Position numbers and translations under genes: made by a program
Assembly (NCBI GenBank): GCA_032173675.1
Contig: JAVKPL010011074.1
Span: 53,101 to 117,100, forward strand
DNA from: Gastrolobium villosum
Lineage: Eukaryota > Streptophyta > Magnoliopsida > Fabales > Fabaceae
Length of the DNA stretch: 64,000 nt
Direction of reading: 5' to 3'
The notes under the pieces: model-generated
The model's database searches: none
What the model saw: the letters and a program-made list of their open reading frames with translations, nothing else
What the model was told of the DNA's origin: nothing
In this document: positions 1 to 10,300 of the stretch, one piece after another
How the letters are laid out: every line of letters starts with the position of its first letter
Position numbering within the stretch: the first letter of the stretch is position 1

Positions 1-540
1 TACAGAATGGTGCATAGATGGAGGAGAGTTGGCTAGGTTTTCACAAAACCCTAAGGTGAGGAACAAGTGTTATGTTCACACTTGGAGAGGAGGAGAGATT
101 TAAATCATTCAAAATGAAAACCAACTTTCAAACTCTTTTGAAGTTTGCGCATGGAACAGGGAGGATAAGGTGGAGCTGTTGCAAAACCAATTTTGCCAAC
201 AACCTCCAATCTTATCCACATGAAATTAAGTTCAAAATAATTTAAACTTAAATTCATAAACTATCATATAGTATACACTTTTCATGCGCATAATTCAGCC
301 CTAGTAGGGGTCCAAATATATTGAGTAGTTGCATTCAAAATTTGAATCAACTCACCCACTGATTCCCTCAACCACCAAATCTGAATGGAGCTTTGTTTTA
401 AGTGATAAGATGACATCCTTATCACTTAAACTTGCGCACCAAACAGCCCAAGGAAGTGCTCCAAAGATGCTTCTTGATCCAAGGAATATGCTCCAATAAG
501 ATCCTGTCTTATCCTTTTGTTATGAAACAACTTTTCAAAG
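1..540. other. Intergenic, no gene seen
   Basis: AT-rich DNA with no long open frame and no recognisable domain. It leads directly into the TTCAAAATTC-type simple repeat. It may be the edge of a larger repeat that starts outside the window, but I cannot identify it. Confidence 0.4.
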
Positions 541-768
541 CCAATTCAAATTCGAATTCAAACACTTGAATTCAAATGTTCAAACATTCAAATTCAAAAT
601 TCAAAATTCAAAATTTCAAATTCAAAATTCGAATTTCAAAATTCAAATTCCAAATTCAAAATTCAAAATTCAAATTTCAAATTCAAAATTTGAATTTCGA
701 AATTCAAATTCCAAATTCAAATTTCAAAATTCAAATTTCGAATTCAAAATTCGAAATTCAAATATTTG
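541..768. repeat. Degenerate TTCAAAATTC-type tandem repeat
   Basis: About 230 bases made almost only of variations on aattcaaa, aattcgaa and aaatttc, repeated at 6-11 base spacing. Short open frames here translate to repeats of N, S, K, F and Q and are artefacts of the composition, not genes. Confidence 0.85.
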
Positions 769-769
769 A

Positions 770-1522
770 TTATTAATTTAACTAATTAAATTAATTAGTA
801 ATGGCTTGGACTATCCAAGCTCATTACTAAGATCCATGCACCACCCACCCATTTAGGTGGGCTTCCAAACAGCTTCTTAGGCTAACAACCATTATTAGGC
901 CCAATACCTTTAAAGCTAGTCCATCATGACTACAAGGTGTTAGTGTGTGACCCATTAGGTCCAACTTAGCTTCTGACATAATTGGGCTTGGGCCCAACAA
1001 GCACACAACCCAATTAATAACAACACAGAGCACTAGCAATGCTTTGTTGCCCCAGAACTAGTCAGATTGATGACTTGATCATCCTATTGCACATATTTGG
1101 TTACCGTATGTATTTCCCTTCGTCTCAGTTATCTTCCCATTAACCTAGGGTAAGGAAATGTATCAACCCCTGTGGTTTAGGGTAAGCTTTATTCGAAATA
1201 GGGAATCTTCAATTTACTGACTCTAAAGACAGATCATCTCATGATCTCTTTTACTATGCATAGACTCCCGAGTCCCTATAAATGTCATCCTGATTTCTCC
1301 GATTTACAGATAACCTAATCTCTCACAGATATTTGACGAATTCCTTCAGCTTATTACCCTAGCCCTGTGCCCTTTAAGGACACGCCCAACAGTATACCTA
1401 TGAGTCTCCATGTTTCAGGCAGACGAGACATACAATCAAAACATGCCTTCAAGAACACAGTCTAGGTAATAACTTCTGGTCTAAGGAAAGACATACCCAA
1501 ACATAAAGAGATTACTCTAATG
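770..1522. other. Unassigned intergenic sequence, probably repeat-derived
   Basis: No coding frame of substance. The sequence is less AT-rich than its surroundings and continues in the same character after the MITE at 1523-1741, up to about 2190. This suggests one older repeat (perhaps an LTR-type sequence) into which the MITE inserted. I could not identify the family. Confidence 0.3.
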
Positions 1523-1741
1523 GGAGGGGTTATATTTACAACCCAAATAGTTTACAAATTCTTACAACCATATCTTAACCGTTGATTTCCGTCAATCAAC
1601 GGTTGTCATTTATTGTGAATTAATAATTAATTAATTAATTTAATTTGCGAAAATCTTAATCGTTGATTGACAGAAGTCAACGGCTAAGATATGGTTGTAA
1701 GAAGTTGTAAACGAAAATAGGTTGTAAATATAAACTTCCCC
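1523..1741. mobile_element. Mutator-type foldback MITE with 10-bp target duplication
   Basis: A 219-bp element that is almost wholly one inverted repeat. The left arm begins ggaggggttatatttaca; the right arm read in reverse begins ggggaagtttatatttaca. Both continue through matching tttacaa, cttacaaccatatctta and gttgattg blocks to an AT-rich centre near 1625-1645. The 10-base direct repeat tactctaatg flanks it at 1513-1522 and 1742-1751. The length and target duplication fit a Mutator-derived MITE. It encodes nothing. A shorter relative lies at 43913-44047. Confidence 0.8.
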
Positions 1742-2196
1742 TACTCTAATGACACTATCTGTGAGATTTCCTCATAGAGTCTCTTTTTGGGTCTGTTCAG
1801 TGCGAGCTATACTCTTATAGGTCCACCCACGACTTTAGCTAAGATATCTCCATATCTGCAGCTCATGAGGTCTTTACCTTGTATCCATATACAAGTAGAT
1901 AAGTCGTACTAGTCTTTACTCGAGATCACTGATCCCCAAACTCAGTGTCTCTAGACTAGGAACATATAATTAGGAATAGACATGCAATATCCTTGAATCC
2001 TCATGATCGTGATCTCATCACAGATACTCAAGAGATACCTGTTCTATTCCAAGGGGTTTATTCAGTTCGTTCATATAATATTAACAGTAATATCGAGACA
2101 TAATATGAAACTGAATAAATAGTGCTTTCATTTATTTGCGACAAACAAAATTCTACATCTAGTGTCCTTTATTTAATCAAAAGATTGTCTCTAGGA

Positions 2197-2907
2197 CACC
2201 CATATGCTAACAAAAACCGCATGATCAAACAAGCCAATAAGAACAGACGTGACTTGCACTTTAAGGAGGGTGATATGGTATACCTTAAGCTGCAACCCTA
2301 CCGTTTGAAGTCCATTGCTAGGCGGGTGAATGAGAAATTAAGTCCCAGGTTCTATGGACCGTTCAAAGTCATCCAACACATTGGGGAGGTGGCTTACAAG
2401 CTGTTGTTTCCTGCTGAGTGTAAGGTCCATCCCGTGTTTCACATTTCCTTGCTTAAACCAGCTAATGCTGCAGTACCCAACGTGCAGCACCTACCTGAGT
2501 GTTTGTCAGAAGATTGGGAGCTAGTAACAGAACCTGAGGAAGTGTTGCAATGGAGACGTTCAAGGTCGAATTGTTTGGAAGTGTTGCTCAAATGGCGTAA
2601 TTTGCCTACTTTTGAAAATTCCTGGGAAGAGTTTTCCGTGATCCAGCGTCAGTTTCCTTGGTTCAACCTTGAGGACAAGGTGCTTAATTTGGGGGGAAGT
2701 ATTGATACAACCCCATTGCAAGTTTATCAAAGGACCAAGCATAGGAAGAGTTGGGCCAATAAGGATCATGAAAGCCCAACAGGAGGAACTATACATGAAA
2801 GCCCAAGAGGAGGGACTATACAACAGGTGGGGCTGGTGGCAAATCAGGTGGCACAAGTGGACAACAATATCCCTCAACAGAATGGCAACGTGGCAGTGAG
2901 GGAGTGA
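2197..2907 (+). pseudogene. Truncated Ty3/Gypsy chromovirus pol end: integrase C-terminus and chromodomain
   Basis: The open frame covering 2122-2907 carries, from about 2215, a Gypsy integrase C-terminal region (FKEGDMVYLKLQPYR, then GPFKVIQ and HPVFHISLLKP). A chromodomain-like end follows (LEVLLKWRNLPTFENSWEE). In chromoviruses this module directs integration into chromatin. Gag, protease, reverse transcriptase, RNase H and the integrase catalytic core are absent upstream, so this is a 5'-truncated remnant. The first 75 or so bases of the open frame are unrelated sequence fused at the break. A purine-rich tract ttggggggaag near 2690-2699 looks like the polypurine tract preceding the 3' LTR, so residues after that point are probably LTR read-through. 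Confidence 0.75.
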
Positions 2908-3215
2908 GAAGGTTTGTTAGTGGGAGAAGCATATAAGCGGTTAGAGTAGCGTGGAAGAGGGGTGGAAAAACTGAACCAGAATTAGGCCCTTGATTTGGGA
3001 GTAGGAGAGAGTGAAACCTCTCATATGTGTTCCACAACTATCTTTACTTTTGTGCCTTGTATTTTCCTTGAGAATTCTGTTCATCTTGCATTTTCTTCAT
3101 AAGAATTGCAAGGAACGTTTAGAAACCATATATGGAAGTTGAATATTCAGGATTGTTTCTTGTTTACTTTTGATAAACGTTCTGTGATTGTTCATTCTTA
3201 ACAACCTGATTACAG
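2701..3215 (+). repeat. Probable 3' LTR of the Gypsy remnant
   Basis: This follows the purine-rich tract at about 2690-2699 immediately downstream of the chromodomain frame, where a 3' LTR belongs. A start near tgatacaacccc and an end near 3200-3215 are guesses: no partner LTR or target duplication was found in the window. Confidence 0.35.
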
Positions 3216-4180
3216 CGATCACATGTGAAAGGCAAGAAATCAATCTGTTTGCAATCAACAAGGGCACAATGCTTGCCTAGGTCTGGAAATTCTGGAGTCC
3301 CCATTCAAAATCAGCTTCCGCTTCAGCTTCACCTTCTTCAGCTTCAGCGAAAATGAAATCCTTCACAAACGTTAATCAGAGACTCTGTAAACGAGGTAGG
3401 GCACAATACTTTTCCTTTGCTGGCACTTTGTTTACCAGCAAAGAAAACGTTAATCAGAACCGAAGTGTCTATTGCAACTCCAACAAGTTCTTTTCTCTAT
3501 TTCAATCAACAAATGTACCAAATTAGTTCCAATGAAATTTTCATTATCTTGCTTTCATTTTGGTTTCCCTCAAATCTTTTATGTAAGAAACTACTCAATC
3601 TCATTCAAAATTCATTCAAATCAAAGAAAAAAAAAGCAAGATCACTACCAAAATTTAAAAAAAAAATAGAAAAAAATGCAACAATCAAGTGCTTCATCAA
3701 ATCTAACTCTCCGATTCAAACACCTCAATTCAATCAATCAATCAATCAACGCACATCAAGACAAACAAATAGATAGACAGAGAGCGTGCACGCTTACCTG
3801 AACAATGCAGAGTTATATAAAAGTGCAAATGCTAATGGAGAGTTAAGCATTCGAGTTTCAGAGAAAGCTAATGGAGGTGATTCCATTTGCAGATAGAAAT
3901 GTACTGTGGTAGTTCCCGAAGAGAGAGAAAGTGACTTTTGAGGATAGAATATTTAAGGATCACAAATAAATGGGCTTTGGGCTTTGGGATGTGGAGATTG
4001 AGATGCTGCATGCTCTCAATCCCTCTTCAGCTAATAAGTTTGATTTTTTCTTTTAAGATTTTTATATGCGTGGCTAAATCATTGTGGCTATAAGCCGTTT
4101 TTCATGTAGTCCCATCATATATATATATATATATATATATTATTACTACTAATTTATAGTTTATTATTATTATTATTATT
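3216..4180. other. Unassigned intergenic sequence with microsatellites
   Basis: No supported gene. On the minus strand there is a promoter-like arrangement: TATA-like ttatataa near 3813-3822, followed by a splice-donor-like caggtaag near 3794-3803 and flanked by AAGCCCA motifs around 3970-3990. No minus-strand coding frame follows, so it may be a gene fragment or chance. An (AT)n run lies at 4117-4141 and a (TTA)n run at about 4160-4182. Confidence 0.3.
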
Positions 4181-4182
4181 TT
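4117..4182. repeat. (AT)n and (TTA)n microsatellites
   Basis: About 12 uninterrupted AT units, followed after a short spacer by about seven TTA units. Confidence 0.9.
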
Positions 4183-4184
4183 AG

Positions 4185-5522
4185 GATATTACACCCTTCT
4201 TGGCCACCAAAATCGCCACCAAAGTAGGAAAATGATCTCCTTTTTCACTTAATTTTGTGGCTAACTCAAGGAAGGAAAGATGCTCACAAGATGATTTGGA
4301 ACAATTTTGGTGTTTTACACTTTTGGATTCGGTGCAAGGAAACAATGACAAAATGGATTTGAACCCTCTCTCCACTTAATTGCTCACTCATCCACTTAAG
4401 TCACTTAAGTGGGTCCCACATGGCACTTAACTTTCTTAAATCATCCATTTTAACCCACAAATTCATAATCAACATATTTTTCTCATTCACATCATATTTG
4501 TACTTCCTAGAAATTCTGATCATATTTTCGCACTTATCGGTACAATTATATCGCAATATTTTACACCGCTAAAATCACTATTCATCAAAATTCCCAAAAA
4601 TTACCTAGGAACTCCAATTTTTGCTCTGAATCCGTTTTCGGTATTATTTTTCCCTTTTGAGATCTCCTACTCAAATTTCCCTTTCCTAGGGTTACGTGTT
4701 TGATAAATTATCATTTTACCCTTCTTATGTATTCTGACCCTAATTTTAAGATTTTCACTAATCCTACCCCTTAATCCAAATTTTAACATATAAATATATG
4801 TTTAAGAAATATGACGTGTTATATAGTCTATGGTTTGTGTCTGATATGTTCTATAGGAAGTGAACTCGTGGGTGAAGACTTCTCTATAAACCCCGAGCTT
4901 ATTGAGATAGTTGAATCTCACCCCGTTTGGAGAACATATTTCAGGTGCAATTAGCTGTTGGAGAAGGATTCTCAGGCAAGGAATCAACATTTGGAGATTA
5001 GAGCATTGCATGGAGCAGTTAGACTGATAGATGTTTGTGTATGATAGCAACTAGTATATTTATTTTAGCGTAAACATCTTTGGAGAGGCTTATGTATATA
5101 TTTATACAGTGGAAGTCAAGATGTATTTATGTTTATAAATTAAGATGTATTGAATTGCTGTCTATCAAGTGTTGTGGATACAGTTGGACTTTGATCCCTA
5201 GTTTAGTTCAATTTACAGTTGTTATGTTGTTCGTGAATAATACTTGATATTATATTCTAGTAGACACTTGATAATTGTTGTAGTTATGTGTAAGTCAAGT
5301 AAAGATTCTGTATGGTTATTGGGTTGTATAGAATCGAATCTAAAATAATAAATAAAGTAAGACAATTATAAGAAATAAATTATAAAAGAAAAAGTTAAGT
5401 CATGTAGTTAATGGTAAGCTATAGTGATACTTTTAATAATTCTTCGGTGTATTTAATTCAATAAGTAGCGCTTTTAATACCATAATGGAAGTTAACACAA
5501 CGGCGGCCGACAGGGTGTTATA
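4185..5522. repeat. Large LTR fragment, Gypsy-like
   Basis: The right part (about 4850-5522) resembles the 3' portions of the solo LTRs at 31772-35009 and 41293-43783. It shares a block of the form cttattgagat... aatctcacccc... catatttcagg and the ending ggtgttata. The left boundary is unclear; ggatattacaccc at about 4184-4196 may belong to an opposite-strand LTR end. It is non-coding and degenerate. Confidence 0.45.
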
Positions 5523-6950
5523 GTGGCCACACACTTCCTATTTCCCCTTGAGACATAGTCTGAAAGATATGCCACTGTCCAGCTTCAATGAGGTTGTTCG
5601 TGCTGCGGCGCTGAGGTGAGAAGTTTGTGAAGAGAAATCATACATGAGAAGACTGCATGAGAAGATTCTGCATGAGATCTACGCACCAAAAGATAAATTA
5701 GTAAAATGATGATGATACGTTTGCATCTCAAACCACAATGGTCTAAATACTTCTACAGATGCAATTGCTCCTACAATTGTTATCAGAACCAGATTGCGTG
5801 TTTGGATGTTAGTTTTGATTTACAATTTTCATGTAATTAGTTAGCATAGTGAAATATGGCACTTAGGTTTCTATATGTGTTGTTATATATTGGCATGTGT
5901 ATCATTTATAATTCTTTTTATAAAAATCAATGTTTTTGTTTGATTTTTGGCTTTAATCCATGGTAAAGATTTGATTGTAACAAGGAGGGTAATTCCTTAT
6001 GATTAGATTTTCTCCTTAATCTTTTATGTCAATGTTTTTTTATATATTTTCATTGTATTACAAAATTGTAACGAAAGAAAAACAAAAAGATGTAAAAAGA
6101 AGACATTAGCGGCTATTTCAATTTGGCAAGAAATTTAATGTTAGCAGTTTGAAAATGATTTAAATTCCTAAGAATAATATTAAAAAAGTCTATTCGTTAA
6201 AAAAACGCTTCCTCAACTTTTATTAAAAAAAATAAAATTAATATCAACAAATTAGAAAATTCACATTCCAAAATTAAAAAGTATTACATTTATGTTTGAA
6301 GTATTGTCTACTGTCTAGTAACTTAAAATTTGCATTGATATTTCACCAAAAAAAAAATTGCATTGATAATATTTAAAAAGGAAATGAATCCAATCCCTTG
6401 ACATTAATATATATATATGCCTCCAATAATTAAAAAAATCTAAAATCGACTTAGGAATTAAAGTAAATATTTTTTTCGGTCCTCAATAAATTTCACGATA
6501 CCCGCTTTAGTTCCTAATAAATTAAAAGGCCTATTATATTCCATAAGAAATTCAAAATGGATCCATTTAGTTGAAATCGTAATCTCTCATAAATTCAAAA
6601 AAAATTCATATTAATTCCTTAAAACGACTAAAATGGATCCATGTTAAATTTTCACATGTTTTTATTTGTTTGGGAGTCAAATGGATGTGATACAATTTGA
6701 TGAATAACAAAAAGGTATTTACTCAGGAATTAAAGTTGATGCCGTGCATCGCAGCCCCGTGTCGTGCTTGTCTCCGATACCAACAAAACAACACCATTGC
6801 ATCACAGTCCCGTGTCGTTGTTTCGAAGCAAACAACGATAGTAAAAAATCGAGTCCCAATCCTAATAACAAAAGAATAAAAAAAATCACTTTCGATCCCA
6901 TTCTTTCACCTCACCTAATAATCCCCCCCCCCCCCCCCCCACAAAAAAAA
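5523..6950. other. Intergenic region upstream of YAK1
   Basis: No coding frame is supported. The stretch is strongly AT-rich from 5800 to 6660. An 18-base cytosine run at 6923-6940 sits just before the probable transcribed leader of the YAK1 gene. No clear TATA box was seen close to the gene. Confidence 0.45.
6923..6940. repeat. 18-base poly-C tract
   Basis: Uninterrupted C run followed by an A-rich run, a few hundred bases upstream of the YAK1 start codon. It lies in the promoter or the far 5' leader. Homopolymer length is likely unreliable and polymorphic. Confidence 0.85.
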
Positions 6951-7336
6951 ACCCTCTCTTTCTGCGTTTCTCCGTTGGATTCAATTCATTTTTGGTGCCA
7001 CAGAATCACCACTTGTTGTCATCAATCTCTGGTCATCAATGGATCTCGGATTTCTTCTAATCAAATGATGATTCCTGTGTTTCTGTTCACGATGGGATTA
7101 AAATCCGTTGGTGGGTTCCTTGCAAAACCCAAATTGTAGCATAAAAGAAATTGATGGTTTACTTGAGCAGTTCATAGGTAAACAGGGTTTTTACTCTTTT
7201 TGTGTTTTTGTGTTGATTTATATTATATTTATGTGAGATGGATAAATGAGAATGAAAGTGTAATAATAATGGAAGTGAAATTGGGGAAAGTGAATCTGTG
7301 AGTTGGAGATATCTTTCAAGTTTTGGAGTGTGGGTC
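6950..7336 (+). promoter_or_regulatory. Probable YAK1 5' leader with upstream ORF
   Basis: The CT-rich stretch from about 6953 looks like a plant 5' untranslated leader. At 7039 an ATG opens a nine-codon upstream frame (MDLGFLLIK, then a stop), and further ATGs follow near 7065. A donor-like site gtaaac near 7179 and an acceptor-like ttcaag near 7320 could form a leader intron, removing some sequence before the main ATG at 7337. Transcript ends cannot be fixed from sequence alone. Confidence 0.4.
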
Positions 7337-10300
7337 ATGGATGAGGTCAGAACTTGTAATGAAGCGGAGCAGCCTCAGTCCAGAGACTTGGCCACCGCTG
7401 CCGCCGCCACCGCCACCGCCGCCGTCGCATCGTCTTGGGGATGGCGTCCTGGCCGGCTTGCATTTGCTCCGTGGGTGCCACGGGGTGAAGAAGCTACTGC
7501 TGATAAGTCCCAGAAATTGCGTGTGGTTGTCAGGAAACCCGTAAGTTTATTTTGCATATATTTTATGATTTTTGATTGATGATGATTCTTTGATCATTGT
7601 TATTATTATATCACATGATGTTTTCTAAGAATAAGTTAAGTGTGTGTGACTGTTTGAATTAGCTTGTTTTGTGTTTTAGAGAAGCTTGTAATCAAAATGT
7701 TGGGGGTGAGAGTTTTTGACTGAAAAACTGTTCTTTTGAATTAAAAAAGTATGGAATATTGGGATTCTGGGATGCTTGAGGTGAATGTGTGACTTTGAAA
7801 CTATTGGTCTGGTTGAAACCTTGATTAACATACTATTAAGTTGGGGCTAGTGAAGTCTATGGATATATTCTGAAAGTTTTATAGGTCTGGTGGACTTAAT
7901 ATTAGAGATAAAGTTATTATTGTTTTGTTGGTAGTTTTTGGTTCTCATCCTCTTCAGTCTTCGCCCCTCTTTTCCACATTAACAGGCAATAAAATGAAAG
8001 AGAAGAAGCAGCTCAGGTAGAAAAAAAATTGGAAGGTTAATAAGATAACAGAATCACTGGTGGAATTATACCACAATGTTTCATTATCTGGCAGAGAGTA
8101 AATTGTCACGTTTATGAGTTGCTGATTATCAAGTGTTTAATAAATTAAATGATGGTAAATCATGTTATTCTTTTGTAACAGATCCAGGTCTTGTGCTTTT
8201 TAATGGTCATGTCATAGCTTAAGGGAATTAACTTGTGTGAAAAGAAGTCCATAGGTTTGTTTGCCCCACAACTTCGTTACATAACTCTCATATCCACAAT
8301 TTCTATAGAGTTGAATTTTCCATTTTTTCTTGGAATTTTCACATTTTTTATAAGAAATAACCTCACCTATCATGCAGCATCACCCTTGTATTTACGCATA
8401 GAGACTATTTCCTATATTCTAATCCGTAACCTTTCAGTCATATAAGAGCAACTTTGCCACTGCTTTAGGAGCCAATTCCTATCAATTTTTTCATAAATGA
8501 TGGGAAATTTCTGAATTGGAGTATCTTTTGGGTCTTGTTGATTATGTTCATTTGTCTTCAATCTTGGATTAAAGGATTTGATCTCTTGACCCTTTTAGGG
8601 TGTTTTCGCACAAATCTTTTTTCCAATTTCCAATTTATAACTTGTGTTGAATTAAGCTACTGATATATTCCAGGTTTGTCAGCCCAAAAAGGGATTTCCC
8701 CCGTAATATATGTGTTAGGTATGGTGCTTGTTCAGAATCTGTTCCTGTCTGTTCTCGCATTGTTTTATTACTGTTTCTTTATGGAATAAAATCAATAAAT
8801 TGTTTGGTCATTTTGGTAAATGCTGGGTGTGTGATAGGAATTAGAGAGTTCAAGCAAGAACGAAGAATAGAAACAAATATATCGTATTAATATCACTGAT
8901 ATAAATAAGTATCAACATAGTCAAAAGGAAAACGTAAGAAAACCAAGGAAATTAAAGGCCTATTTGATTTCTATTTCTTAAAACAGTATTTTAGTTTTTA
9001 GAACAAAAATGTAAAAAAACTTATTTGGAAAGGATTGTTTTGAAAAAATGATTCTCAGAACAATAACTGTTTTTTAGTTTTTAAATCTAAAAATGTAGAA
9101 CAGCCTAGGGATATTCTCAAAAATTGTTTTATGGTTTTATTATTTTTGCGATGACAATTTTGTAATTGTGAGGATTCATTGGTGGTACTTTCATAAATAA
9201 ATCTAACTTCTTTTCAATTTTAAATTACTTTATGATGGCAATCTTGTAATTATTTTAGTTCATTAATGGATTTTTTTTGTAAATAAATACTTCTTTATAA
9301 CTTTAAATCCGACTATATTTAAACAAGTTTATTGTTCTTCTTTTTTCAAAATCAGTTTTCAAAATTTATATTCAAAACAATTTAAAAAAAAAAAAAATCA
9401 TATTTAAACAGACCCAAATACTCCAGAGCTTTAAAGAGGCTCTTGTCTCCCCCTACTTAATCCAAAACATTCAACATGCCCCTTTCTCTCCTCTGTCATC
9501 TCTCTTATTAGACTACCCATGAAACTGTTACAACAACCTACAATAATTTCCCCCGCCAAATGTGCTTCAAACTTAGTGAGCTTTTATAGGTTCCGATCCT
9601 CTACTTCCCTTTCTCACGTAAGCCCTAGTAATTCTTGGTTGCTTCCTATCAATACTCCCCCCAAACTTACACTTTGAGAACCAATCCCAGTAGACCCCAC
9701 TGACAAAGGAAATCTTAGCAAATGATCAATGAGATCTTCTGTTGAAGGAATATTTGGATTTGTCAAGACTTCTTATGAAAAGACTCAAGTACTTGTGAAG
9801 ACCTTGGAGAACAAAAAGCATATACATGTTATCTAGCTTAACCAATACCTTTTGAAGATCGTCACCTGTCAGAATCAATTTGATTTGTTAAATAGTGGTC
9901 TATGGTTGTTGAGATAGGAAGGTAACACATGATCTGTCATTTGGAGGGTTGCTAGATTATGGACTGAATCATATAGGCTCTGGAAATCATCGACATAGGC
10001 ACTTCTAGCCTTTTTCCATCCTTTTACCTTAGGTCATAACAGGATTTTGTAGGAATTTTGGGTCAATGGACCTCCATAAAGGCACCAACTGCTGATAAGC
10101 GACTTTCTACCATTCTTCTTGCACATTGGTGTCGATCTTTTCAACTTTCTTGGTTAAATGGTCAGATAGCCCCTTTCCTATAAACCACATATCAACAGCA
10201 GCATAACAATATAAATAGTGTTTGTTGTTCAGTTTCTCAAATGCTATAGCGGGAGAACTTGTGAATGCAAAGGATATGATGCCTTTTTGAGACTTGGAGG

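Noticed and set aside
566..776. Asn/Ser/Lys/Phe-rich open frames
   Set aside because: Translation of a simple repeat in several phases.
2560..3037. Minus-strand frames across the Gypsy remnant
   Set aside because: Opposite-phase shadows of the integrase/chromodomain frame and of LTR sequence, with no domain.
6744..7139. 131-codon frame with a proline run before YAK1
   Set aside because: It spans the poly-C tract and leader, has no domain, and lies out of phase with the YAK1 start.
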